A DNA stretch of 37,130 nt from Spirogloea muscicola. Taxonomy: Eukaryota > Streptophyta > Zygnematophyceae > Spirogloeales > Spirogloeaceae. Both the position numbers and the translations under genes were made by a program. The stretch's first letter is position 1. Every line of letters begins with the position of its first letter. The notes under the pieces are model-generated. The model saw only the letters and a program-made list of their open reading frames with translations, ran no database searches and had not been told where the DNA came from. Where the stretch lies: positions 112,042-149,171 of the forward strand of contig WELB01000216.1 in assembly GCA_009602725.1 (NCBI GenBank), read 5' to 3'. Positions 11,636 to 22,520 of this stretch are shown here, piece after piece.

Positions 11636-14600
11636 GCCGGCACCCGCGCCGCCGCCGGCGCTGCCCGTCGCCCGGGCCAGCTCGCTACCCCGGCGGAGGT
11701 CGTCCGGCCAGGTCTGCCGCCTCCTGGCGCTCATCTCGGCCAGGCAGCATGGCCTCCGGAAGGAAGACCGCGACGGCGCGGGCCGGCCCCGCGCGAGCCA
11801 GGTGACGGAGGCCGAGGCCGCGCCCGTCAACGGCAACGGCAGCCTCCGGGCTCAGGAGGGGGAGGCAGCAACGCCTGCTGACGACCTGATCAGGGCGCTC
11901 TCCGCCGACATCGGCGACACGGCGGCCGTGCCGGCGGCCAAGCACAAGGACTTGGCGACTCTCTCCGTCCACGCTGGTGCGCTGCGATCCCTCAGTCAAG
12001 TCTGCCGGCTTCGGCTTGAATTGCTCCTAACTAGTTAACTTAACTTGCTCTTAATGGCCCTCAGCATTCACTGCCTGCTCCAAAGCCCATGTCTTTGCAG
12101 CAGGATGGCATAGCGGAAGCTAAATGTATCTTGCATTGATCAATGTCTTGTCTGGCAGCTATTCCAGCAGGTTAAGTATCTCTTGGTTGCCTAGCTTCAA
12201 CTGTTCGGAGGTATCTTTGGAGCTTCCGCAATGTTCACCAGTTTGCCCATGACTTGTATTCTTTGCTGCTCTTTTATTGGGCAGGCGAGCGGAGTGGTCG
12301 ACCCAAAGTCTCGGACTCGCTTATAACACCCCTTGTTCAAACAGCCACCTTCTTTTTCAAGGACACGGAGGAGCTGATCGCATTCCAGGTACTCCTGGAG
12401 CACTGACCATGATAATCCAGAATTGAGGTCAATAGCCTGTTGACCCACTGTATTGAGGATAGTGCAAGTACGACACCACTATTTCGCAGGCAGTGTGGCC
12501 CTCAATGGGGCTGCAGTAGAAGGGTTCTCCCGTAGAAAGCACATTCTTCCCAACTCAATGACAGGAAGGAAAGCATGTGAGCTATGAGTATGGCCGCTAC
12601 GGCAACCCTACCACCAATGTGGTGGAGCGCAAGATAAGGTGAATTGTAACTCCTTCAGCAAGCAATGACAAGGCGGCTCCAAGTAGGACTTTTCATTTTG
12701 TTCTTGTTGGGCTCTTTGCGCCCTCAATCAGCAAAGCACATTTTCAGATTAGGCATGACACTCCTATTACAGTGCTACATGTATTGCAAATTAAGATTCT
12801 CAAGCCTGGGAGGACATCCTGCAGTGCGCTCGAGGGAGCTGAGGAGACGCTCATTTCAGCATCGGGCATGTGCTCTGCAACGACGATGCTGCTGGCCATG
12901 GTCCCAGCAGGAGGCCACATCATCACCACAACGGACTGCTACAGGCGCACTCGCCAATTCATTCAGACTGTCCTGCCCAAAATGGGGATCACTGTGAGCT
13001 TCGTAGGAACCCCTCCACATTCGTGTTGGTGCTGGTGCAGTACCTCAAGGAGATGACTATGTGCACACAAATCGCCGTTCCTTTGACCTGGCGTCTGAGC
13101 CAAGCAGCCGACCAGAAAGTGGGACACATATGTGGAGGCCTTTAACCTGATCAGCTGGACCTATCGAGGCTGATAACAGCTCTACTGTGGTTGCAGACAA
13201 CTGTCATTGACCCCTCGGACATGCTGGGACTTGAAAGGGCGCTGGAGCAACATAAGGTGTGCTGGTCAATATAAGCCTCAGTGACATTGTAGAATGGTGG
13301 TATCATGCTCCTACGCTGTCAAGGCTCATCACGTGCATTAGATCTGCTACATGTGAGCAAATTGAGTCTTTCTGTCGTTGTACTGAAGTTGATTGCAGCT
13401 TGACAAGTCATGCACCTTCTCAGCACTTCACCTTACAGCTCCTTGTTGTGCTCCAGTGTTCTCTCTTCTTTTCAGAGTCACCAACAAACCCCTACCTAAG
13501 GTGCATCGACATCAAGAGAGTGTCCCAGATGTGCCATGCCAAGGGCACACTGGTCTGCATTGACAGCACCTTTGCCACGCCCATCAATCAGCGGGCCCTT
13601 GATTTCGGGGCCGACATTGTCCTTCACTCCGCCACTAAGTATTATGGAGGGCACAATGATGTGAGCCCTCATGTGACATCGGTCCTGTCCCTGCACCCTT
13701 GTCTAGCTGAGAGCCACTCTTACACTGTCTTGGTCATGTGGCATCAGAAATGCACATGCCAGTGGCTCTTTTGAGCACTTTGTTCAATTCCCCAACAGGT
13801 CGAGTTCAGGTCATCTGTGTGACCACTCTGTTGCTGCTCTGGTGCTAAGCTGCGAAGCGTCTGTGTGCTGTCTGTGATGAATATAGGTGCTGGCTGGTTC
13901 CTTGAGCGGATCCAAGGAGGTTGTTGGAGCAGTGAGAGCACTTCACAATGTCCTGGGAGGGGTGGTTGATCCGGTATCCAGAAGGCGGCCTTCTGAAATT
14001 GTCTTCCTGTACCATTTTGCTGCTATTGGAATGAGATTTAGTTCAGTTGAGAATTGCTCGTATGCTTGTTTCACAACAATTTATTGATGTTGATGTCTCC
14101 TCTCTATGCTTTCAGGTAAGGATACAGGCATTACCTTGTCAGGCAAGCAGGCTGAGTTTACCTTGGACCTTCTGGCTTGCAGCATGCAGCTTGGTTGCTA
14201 ATCCGCGGCATGAAGACTCTAGCTTTGAGAGTGAGGCAGCAGAATGAGACAGCACTGAAATTAGCTCGGGCCCTGGAGGGTCACCCCAAGGTGAATGTTA
14301 ACTCAGCCATAGCTGGTGTCTGTAGCAGAATAGTACCTCAGCATACACTGTTTTGCAATGCTGGTAACTTTTACCAGCTGTTTGCCTAACTTTTGACAGA
14401 GGTCGTATTTACATTGGTGAATTGCTGGATGCACGCACACAGATTCTTCGAGTGCACTATCCTGGATTAGAAAGCCACTCAGAGCATGCAATTGCCAAGA
14501 AACAAATGAAGGGCTTCGGCGGCGTCATCAGCTGGGAGGTAAGAGATTCCTGGTCTAAGAACGTGCTATTTGAGGTTCTGCAAGCCTGAATAGCAGAAAT

Positions 14601-15040
14601 TTTGCTGTATCTGTCTGCGATTATTGATGGCAATCAGTCTCGTGCTTTCAGATCAATGGCGATCTGAAAAGGACTTCAGACTTCCTTGACAACTTGAAGA
14701 TTGCCTACATGGCTCCATCATTGGGTGGCGTGGAGACTTTGGCGGAGCAGCCGACCATTATCTCATACTGGTGAGCCTACTGCACTTGTCAGCCTGGTTG
14801 CATTTCCATTTGAATCCATGCCATGTGGTCAATGTTATTTGCGGTGCCTGGACTGTTTGAAAAGTGTCATTAAGAGGGTCTTTATGTTGACCATGTTGAA
14901 CATGTATTGTCAACAGGGATTACAGCCCTGCTGAGAGGGCCTTGCTCGGAATTAGGGACAACCTTGTCCGATTCAGCTGTGGCATTGAGGACTCTCAAGA
15001 CATCATTGACGATGTCATGCAGGCACTAGATTGCATATGA
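11636..15040 (+). CDS. CGS1: Cystathionine gamma-synthase, plastid-type (start in gap)
   Basis: PLP enzyme that condenses an activated homoserine (O-phosphohomoserine in plants) with cysteine to give cystathionine, the committed step of methionine synthesis, normally in the plastid. Exons join in frame: from the gap to 11976, then 12285-12388, 12565-12638, 12825-12993, 13197-13256, 13457-13660, 13887-13973, 14183-14290, 14443-14538, 14652-14770 and 14917-15040 (TGA 15038-15040). Plant-CGS blocks are EYGRYGNPTT, SALEGAEETLI, SASGMCSATTM, GGHIITTTDCYR, FFSESPTNPYLRC, HSATKYYGGHND (with the PLP lysine), LIRGMKTL, GFGGVISWE and IRDNLVRFS. About 113 residues before the conserved core are Arg/Ala/Pro-rich, as in transit peptides; the first part is lost in the gap. 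I see no land-plant-like MTO1 autoregulatory element in the visible part. EYGRYGNPTT and the C-terminus separate it from cystathionine beta-lyase. Confidence 0.95.
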
Positions 15041-16115
15041 ATCAGCAGGGCCAGCACTCAGCTGCTGTTGCAGGCCAGGTTAAGGTGCTATTGAGCTGCC
15101 GCTTCCAGCTCAAAAAGTCTCAACCTGTAGTTGCCAGCCACATTGTTATTACGACAAAGGAAGGCGTGTGTAGGACAAGGAGTTGAGAGCACTCCTTGCC
15201 AGCTGCCATGCTCCTGCCTGTAGTGGAGTTGAGAGCACTCTGCTCTGGCAGCGGTCTTTGTCACCTACTTTACTGAGACACCTAGTGGTACGTGCTCCAC
15301 TATCTGCGGGCACTATGCAATGCCAAGCCAGTCAGATAAAAAGTCCAGCCCAGCTTTGACTGGGCCAGGGGGGATAAAATTGCAGCTCTTGCTTCTCACC
15401 AGGCCTGAACAGCGCGCTGCGTACAAGCGTAATATTGCATCAGCAGCACCTACATGGGCTACTCCTGGGAACGAGTCTAGCACACCAGGAAAGCAGCCTC
15501 GCTAGAGAGTGCGTGGGGGGAAGTAGGCATAAGGGGCTGCTGTAGGAGTTGCATCCTGGCGAGGACGCAGTGACACCGCCTGCCTGCAGGATTGCGTGTC
15601 GCAGCGATCCTAAAGGTTGGACCAGGGACGCCATGTTGAACTACATTACCAGCACTTGTAGGTACGGCGATTGCAGTCGTGATGAGCGATCCACATGTTT
15701 GACCAGGTGGCCAGCCCTACTTGGCAAGCGTGTGTCTCGCTTGAGATGGTCGCCCATGTGGATGGGGGATGGGCGAAGGGGTTTGTGGTGGCCAAGGTGG
15801 CCGCCAGGATGAAAACAAGAGGAAGCAGCCCGAAAGAAAGTGGCACATCCAAAAAGGGCGAGAGCTGCGAAATGCCAGCCCACAAGACTTTGAACAAGTT
15901 TCAAACGAGCTGGGAGAGAAGGCGCGCGGTGCGCATGAGATTGAAAGGGAGGCCAATTCTAGCCTTACAAATGTCTTGTTAATTGGGTAATGAGCTGGCT
16001 AAGGGGGACACTGATATCCCCGAGTGAGCACATGCATATCTGACGAGCTACACTGATGAGCCAAACCACCACCACGGAAGCCACTAGCCTGGGCTAATGC
16101 ACGACCAGCACGCTG
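15041..16115. other. Non-coding repeat-bearing region downstream of CGS
   Basis: No gene recognised. The word GAGTTGAGAGCACTC occurs twice (near 15180 and 15226). One copy of a dispersed repeat core, GCTGCGAAATGCCAGCCCA, is at 15864-15882. A stretch at 15938-15974 (GGTGCGCATGA, AAGGGAGGCCAA) recurs at about 17123-17160, so at least the right part belongs to the repeat island. Open frames here differ in composition from the real exons and show no domain. Confidence 0.6.
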
Positions 16116-16870
16116 GTGAACCGCTGGGAAAGAGAATGCAGATGTGGGAATTGCCGTGGAGACCTTCGAGGGTGCCTGTTCAGCAACCCCTTGCGCTCGA
16201 GAATACCAGCATCATGCCTCCGACCGCTGGGGCGGATGGCCGCCTCCACACCGGGCGCGCCGATCTCGTCGCCAGCGCGCTCAGCGGGGGGGCCTCGGCT
16301 CATCGCCGACGATGTCACGACTGACTGCTTTGCTTCCGGCAGCGCCAAACGCTCGTCGGAGGAGGCGGGCTACGCAGTCCGCCAAGCGGCGGGCGCAAAG
16401 GAACGGAAATACTCCGATCACCCGGTGGGAGCCGAGTATGTTCCTCTGGCAGTCGACGTGCACGGAGCCTTCGGCACTAAATGGCTTGACTTGCTTCACC
16501 ACCTTGCGCGGCGTGCAGCGGCCCGCCGCCACGGGCAGCAGGGCGAGCAGCCCGGCTTCAATGTCGCCGGGTCCCTCGCTCAAGTCTTCCGAATGCGCTT
16601 GGCCATCTCGTTGCAGCGGTCCCTTGCATTCGCGGTTCACTTCGCGCGCAGGCCGAGCTTTGGCGGCGGCCTCCGGCTTCCGTCAGGGCGACGTCTTTCC
16701 GCCGGCTAGCTACTCAGACTTGCATCTACTGACTGGAGGTTAATGAGCGTCTCCTGGATGATGTCTTAGTCCTAGTCCTTTGCACTCCGCCTCCTTAAGA
16801 CCCTTAAGACCTTGTCCATTCCTTTGGGCTGGCCTCTCCCAGCCACCAGTCAATCTGGCCGCGCTTTCTT
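16116..16870 (+). mobile_element. LINE-type retrotransposon 3' end, degraded copy 1
   Basis: The frame ending near 16709 reads RLIADDVTTDCF, ETGYA-like EEAGYAVRQA, ERKYSDHP, VPLAVDVHGAFG and FRMRLAISLQRSLAFAVH. This layout matches the region after the reverse transcriptase in plant-type LINE ORF2 proteins, where a GY-A-EA-K segment is followed by F-PL-V-HG-G and an R-S-LQR tail. The match to copy 2 changes frame near a G homopolymer around 16285-16292, so this copy is broken. No reverse transcriptase domain is present; the copy is 5'-truncated. The 3' flank at 16741-16870 is shared, inverted, with 28011-28260. Confidence 0.7.
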
Positions 16871-17249
16871 GCAGGAAAATGGAAGAATGACTATTCCATC
16901 AGAAGGCGATGGCTGTGATTGGCCAGCCCAGAAAAATGAAGGAACAGACGGAGAAAGCGGGAATGAGCAGGAAACAGCAGGAAAAGGTGCTTGTTAAATC
17001 CATTGTGAGGGGGGCTGAGCTCCACAAGCTTCAGGAAAGCTTCGCTAAGAGAGAGAGAGAGAGAGGGAGTGGGGGAGGCGAAGGAGTGGAAAGGGGGCGA
17101 GCAAACAGAGGGGAAGGGGCTCGGTGCGCATGAACTGAAAGGGAGGCCAAAGCAAGCCTCTACATTGTTCATGCAAAAGCTAGTGCTAGTGCGAACGACA
17201 GACAGAGGAGCAGTGAGAGAGAGAAAGCGGCTGCTGATATGAAAGAATC
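16871..17249. repeat. Repeat-rich, purine-biased spacer between two LINE copies
   Basis: Contains the dispersed core GGCTGTGATTGGCCAGCCCA at 16911-16930, a (GA)n run at about 17049-17066, and GGTGCGCATGA/AAGGGAGGCCAA (17123 on), which recurs at 15938. The same core occurs in opposite orientation at 16825-16847, giving an imperfect inverted pair. No gene. Confidence 0.6.
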
Positions 17250-17932
17250 GGCTGTGAAATGCCAGCCAGATGCATACAGGTGTTCATGACGGAGCCAAAG
17301 GCTAGGCAGACAGGGCGCCCTCAATACCCCCGTGTCAGCAGTAGGAAGTCAGATGAGCTGAGGGGAGGAAGAGCAACCCCGCTGCGCAAGCCAGAGGCTG
17401 CTGCAAGGGCGCGACCAGCGCGGCGGTGCAAAGCAAGCGCTTGGGAGCGCTGCAGGGACATAGACAGTCGCATACGGTAGCAGGACACCAGACCCAAAGG
17501 CACCGAGCCACCGGGAAGGGCAGCACCCTGCTCCCGGCGCCGCTGGTCAGCTTGAGAGGCCAGCAGCGAAAGTAACGAGGACCACCGACCCCCGTAACAC
17601 CCATGGATGTCCATGGCCAGGGGGTAAAAGGTATCACCCGCCGGGTGGTCCTTGTACTTGTGCAGCTTCTTCCGTTCGGCTACCTTCGCAGCGTAGCCGG
17701 TCTCAGAAGTAATGGGGCCCTTCGTCCGGAAGCTGTCGGTGAGGACAACGTCCATGAGGAGCCGCTTGCCACCTCCCAGGGGGACGCCGACCAGATCGAC
17801 ACGCCTCGTCCGAGGGACCCCATTGCGGAGGAGGATGGGCATCACCCCAGTGCTCTCCAAGAGAGAGAGGAGGACCTTAAACCCCAAACCCCTATTCCCA
17901 AACCTGACCCCTAGACACCGGCCTGGCACACC
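17250..17932 (-). mobile_element. LINE-type retrotransposon 3' end, copy 2, open C-terminal frame
   Basis: A minus-strand frame of about 200 codons, 17929 to stop 17321, is uninterrupted. It reads LLMDVVLTDSF, SETGYAAKVAERKKLHKY, FYPLAMDIHGCYG, YRMRLSMSLQRSQALALH and RAGRALAAASG. It aligns block by block with copies 1 and 3. It is the C-terminal region of a LINE ORF2; the reverse transcriptase and endonuclease regions are absent upstream, so the copy is 5'-truncated. The tail 17385-17275 (CAGATGAGCTGAGGGGAGG and AGGCTAGGCAGACAGGG) recurs at 29158-29257. The sequence just left of 17930 has degenerate CCCCAAAC words. Confidence 0.72.
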
Positions 17933-18097
17933 AGAGTGCGGCAGTGCAGGACCAAGTCTTGCTGAGAGCCTCTGCCGCTGGAGCCTGTGCTTAAAAGCGC
18001 TTCTGTGCGTCGGCCCCAGGCCTTGACCTCGACACAGCAGGCAGCCCAGTTACGCTGCTGGCTTTGAAGTGCCGGCCAGCCTGCGACGAGCCCCACA

Positions 18098-21000
18098 ATG
18101 GCGGCACTGGCGCCGGGCCCGTCGCCACTGCTGCAGCAGCATGGACCTCACAATGGGCTCAGCCAGCACAAGATCACTGCAGGCCCAGCCACCGTTTGTG
18201 GGTCTGCCTCGCCTTGCGCCCGCCTGCAGCTCAGCTGGGCGAGCAGCACTGGCGGCAGGCGGCGCCTGAGGCCGGCGCCTCGGAGGGCCCGTAGCTCTTG
18301 TTGCGGCAGCCGAGGGACGCCGCTGGTCGTCTGCGCGTCCATTGGGTTCACGGCAGACCCGCGCGTCGGGTGAGCATACCCATTGGGGTTATCTGCGTCG
18401 CCCTTTCTGATGCAGCCCGTCAGAGAATGCCAGACCTGATCCTCCCAAGCTCCCGCAGTATGGAAGTTTAGTCAAGCTATTTTGCCAGCATATTACATAC
18501 GCATACTACACGAATACATGCATTACATACTACATATATTAGACACATACATTTAATATGTAGTGAACTCCCAATTGAGCTAAATCCCCTAGCCCAAGAT
18601 GCCTTATTCTTGCACATGGAGCGCCAACCTGATGAGTACAGGGTCCGTGCATGGCTGCCAAGTACCTGACCACGCCTTCCGTCACAGAGTGGAGCGGTCG
18701 GCGAGCGCGCTCCTGCGGGATGCAGCCTCGCTGCTGCTCTACCAGGATGTCCTCAAGGCCCCCCCCGCGCAGGCGTTCCTGCGGGTGCTCGTCGCCCTCC
18801 GCCGCGGAGACGGTGAGGCTGTCTTTATTTCATCAGCTACGAATCAAGCACGAATGTGAATTGTGATCTTCGACTTACTGAGTGATGTTCCTGCAGTGAA
18901 GTGTTCATCATCGCGAAGATGCCACCCCAGCTGAGTCCTGGACTGTTTCCCTGATCGGCCTCCAGATCCTACCAAGATCCTGGAGGCCTATGGCGAATTC
19001 TTCCACCAAATGGCGCAGAATGGCCACTCCAGGTAACGATTGGCAGCTGACGTTGTTCACCCCGTTTGACCCTCTTTTGGGCTTTCTTGTATTTATGGTG
19101 GTTTTGTTCCAACCATTTAGAGCCAGGGATTGTTTTGAAGGCTCGAAGTTGACGCTGAGGCATCGGGGTTCTGAATGAGTACTGAGGGCAAGAGATGGTG
19201 CAGAGTGTGTTCGGATCCTCTCCACACAGAATTCTGACTAGTGTGCCAACTGTGACAAGCTTCTGCTGCTTGCTTTCTGATTGTCCAGTTGGGAGGACTA
19301 CGTTCTCGACCGCATCCTTGCTGGCCAGGACAATCCTTTCGCTACTGCTGCTGCTGCCGCAGGCTCGCCACCAGTGCCGTGCTCGCTGCAGTCGGCAGCG
19401 AAGGCGGACCTAGACGCTCTGCAGCGGCTCAGCATTACTGAGACCACCCTCAGCTCGTGGGTGAGGCCAGTACTACATCATAGTCATTCCAATGTCTCTG
19501 TCACGCTTGGAAGTACTCATTATGCTACCAGATTGTGAAGGGCTGAGCTCTTTGTCAAGCTCAATATTTTCTAGAGCTGGGAGTCACTTGGGGTGCGGCT
19601 TCAAGTATTGTGCAGTGGGCGTTTTAAGAATCGAGATTGCTTTTCAGATCCAATGCATGGCAGTACAAAAATCGCTGAAGGCTGTAAGTACTGTCTGTGG
19701 CGGCAGGTCAGTGACGTTGTGGCGGATGTCCGTCCAGAGTGGAAGTCGGCGGCTGGCATGAATTTATCCAGCAAGGGCAATGACCAAGCCAGTGCCTCGC
19801 TCAAGGTGGCGGCAACTGACAATGGCCCACCTCCAAACCTCTCACGCAATGCATTTGGTTTTGGGTTTTCTTATGAAAAGCACCCAGGTAATGGCAGCGC
19901 TGCCTCCCTCGTCTCTGTGAGAGCTTCCTTTCACCATAAGATGTGACTTTCAAGCTGAACACGTTTTTGTAAGAAGAGCTTCCTCCTTGTCCCCAGCTCG
20001 TCAGGGGCTTCCGTGTATCGGCAACATTGCCTCTACATCTCAGATGGCATACATTCGTTGACGTTATGTTAGTGGTCGTCTTTGTAGGCATCGCTCCAGC
20101 TGATTCAACAACGCAGCTGCAAGGGCTGGACCAGGACGGCGAGGAGAGTGCCATGATTCCTGCTCCTAGCGAGGCAGGCAGAAGGGGTTCATCGCAACAT
20201 TCGCAGGCAGGTACTGTAGTGTACTTGTCAACTTTGACCTCCGATCTTCTGCCCTCAAAGTGGCACACTGTCTCCAGCAGCTGCTGCGGATTTTCAGATT
20301 GATGCTGATGCATCAGGTTCTAAGTATCTTCTAATCAGGTCTGCTTGTAGGGGGGGCAGGCCAACCAAATAGTCCGCTGGACACGTGGCGGCGGAAAGTT
20401 GGGGGCCTCTGGAAGTGGTCTGAGGCGGTGTCCCTCCTCCTTCAGTATTACTCCAGCCGCAGCACAGGGCCTGTCTCCTCCTCCACGGGTACTTGCAAGA
20501 CGCTCACCTCAATTTGAAACCTTGGCAATGCATGGCCCAGACCTTGTTCAGTGTCAAAGTGTTATAAGTATTCCCGCTGTCCTTGTAGTAGATCAGTTTG
20601 CTTGTGGTTGAGGAGGTTCGATGCTCTGAAGAGCAAGTTGTCAAGAGCTACTCAAGTAGCTAGTGAAGTCACAGGATTCTGGTCTTGGGGGCGTTCATGT
20701 CATTGATGTTTGCAAACTTCTGTCAGCCAGACTAGATTTGTGGTGACGCGCCCGTTGCTTATGCTCGCGCTTGTGTGTAAAGACTTCGTGTGGAAGGGCG
20801 GGAAGCTGCATCAGGACAAAAGTGCCCGTAAGGAGTGGGGCACGGAGCTCTCTGTGCTCGACAACGAGAGGTTGCAGCTGCGGCGCTGCCTAGACCGGCA
20901 CCTGCAGGGCCTTGCGGCACCCCATATCTTCCTGGTACTTGTACTGCGCAACTTACTTGCTCACATGGTATTGCTTTGCACCTAATCTTGCTGGGTCTAT

Positions 21001-22386
21001 CATATTAAATGCACGCTTGGCTGTATCTTGGTCATCCAACCATTTCTCCAGATATATCATCAAGATCCATTACACCATCTAACATCTATGATGGTAGGGG
21101 ATGTGGAAGTGGATACAAGACTTACACGTGTTATACACAAGTTGCAACTTCTTCATGATGGCACTTCTTCCTCTTTGCTGCATGTATGCAGTACGGCCCA
21201 TCAGGCCACGGAAAGACCTGGCTCCTAGCTGGCAAGCTTGGGAGGGCCAGCAAGGAGCAGGGCCTCGTTGTTGTCCGCGTGCCCCTGCCAGATGTGAAGA
21301 CGCTCCCACAGCTTCTGGGGGAAGTCGCTAAGCACTGGCAGCTGCGCTTCGCCTTGTTTATCGACGACCTCATTCTCAAGGTGCACTCTGGCTCTGCTCT
21401 GCTAATCCTTGGTGAGTCTCTTTATTGACGACCAAGGTTGTAGTACATCATTCCATCAAGAGTCCAAGCCTGGTAACAAGACTGACTGGATGTTCTGCTT
21501 TGGGATGACATGAAGGCGGGAGACGAGGCTGCTTTTGTGCTGAAGTCATCGCTCGATGAGTCATACAGGGTGAGCAGCTCCACCGCCTTACCATGTCCAC
21601 GGCACTTCCATGAAGTCTTGCATGAATACCCACCTGGCTTCCTTTGAGAGGCTGCTGTGGTGCACAAAGACATTCTAAAAATATGAGAAATTAGACCACA
21701 TTTCCTGAGCTTAGCCACTTAATTTACATAGCTGTAAAGAAGAGGACCATCTCAGCTTCGATGTTGATCAACATCTACCAAATGTGGAGGCTTGCTGTTG
21801 GCCCCAATGTCAAAATTTCAGCCCGGGAAACTGCACTCGCAAAAGTTAGCTCATGTAACTCTCTTTTATAGGCACCCTAGTCATCCCAGTGTGAATGTAA
21901 GTGCATAAAGTAAACTGTGACCAGGCAAGACTTGACCACCCTCATTTACATCATCAGCATCACAGTTGTTGACTTAGCGCAGAGTTCCTCAGACGCGGAC
22001 TGCTTTTCTCAGCAAAGTGTGCAAATCTGCTGCAGGTTTGGCCCAAGAATGCACTGCTCTGTGTCACCAGCCCCTCCAGGGACTTCCGGTCTGCAAGCGT
22101 CCCAGGGAAAGGGGCGGCTCCTGACCCTGTGGCGGCCGCGATTGCTGATAGGCTGAGGCTATCACTGCAGGTTTCCCCCGAATTTCATCCCGAGTTGGAT
22201 GACTACCGGTTTTGCTTCGAGGAGCTCCTGACAGCCAGCACTGGGCAGGCTGAGCTAGACGACGAAGCACTGGCTTTCTTGCTGAAAACAGAGGATGGAA
22301 TGGAGAAGTGCGTGGGTCAGCTTGCGGCCCTTGTGGACGACCTGTTGCTTAAAGGGTACCCCCTCGAAGGCCCCAAGATTTCCTAG
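18098..22386 (+). CDS. DUF815-type P-loop (AAA-like) ATPase, probably organelle-targeted
   Basis: Start ATG 18098. The first 90 residues are rich in Ala, Arg, Ser and Pro with almost no acids, like a plastid transit peptide. Frame-keeping exons: 18098-18369, 18688-18812, 18966-19032, 19289-19460, about 19700-19889, further short exons to about 20480 (WRRKVGGLWKWSEAVSL, then LLLQYYSS), about 20780-20950 (CKDFVWKGGKL), about 21190-21378 (Walker A GPSGHGKTW; Walker B-like ALFIDDLIL), about 21500-21567 (GDEAAFVLKSSLDESYR) and about 22037-22386 (NALLCVTSPSRDFRS, ADRLRLSLQ, stop TAG 22384-22386). The order WxGGKL, P-loop, a DVKTLP-like segment, FIDDL, a TS-R block and a DRLxL block matches plant members of DUF815. 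Cellular role not established. It ends 134 bases from the stop of the convergent EndoU gene. Exons between 19890 and 20380 are approximate. Confidence 0.72.
18484..18562. repeat. AT-rich ACATAC/TACATA simple-sequence tract in intron 1
   Basis: An AT-rich run with repeated ATACAT/TACATA words (18484-18562) lies in the first intron of the DUF815-type gene. Its composition is clearly unlike the flanking GC-rich exons. No function seen. Confidence 0.6.
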
Positions 22387-22520
22387 CCATTGCTTAAATA
22401 GGTAGCCATTATGACCATGTACCAAGAAATTTCGAATAAAATCGATGACTAGTCAGAAGATATGAAGTGGCTGCTGTGCACTGAATGTTACTAGTCTGGA
22501 TCAGCCTGAGTATGTTTGCA

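Noticed and set aside
10522-11881. Very long open frames on both strands across 10.5-11.9 kb
   Set aside because: They are open only because they run through the Ns; the ends belong to other frames of EFR3 and CGS.
15549-15990. Several overlapping open frames in both orientations after CGS
   Set aside because: No recognisable domain, and the DNA is repeated elsewhere in the window; repeat DNA rather than genes.
17049-17068. GA dinucleotide run as a CRISPR or regulatory array
   Set aside because: A plain microsatellite with no spacers or motif.
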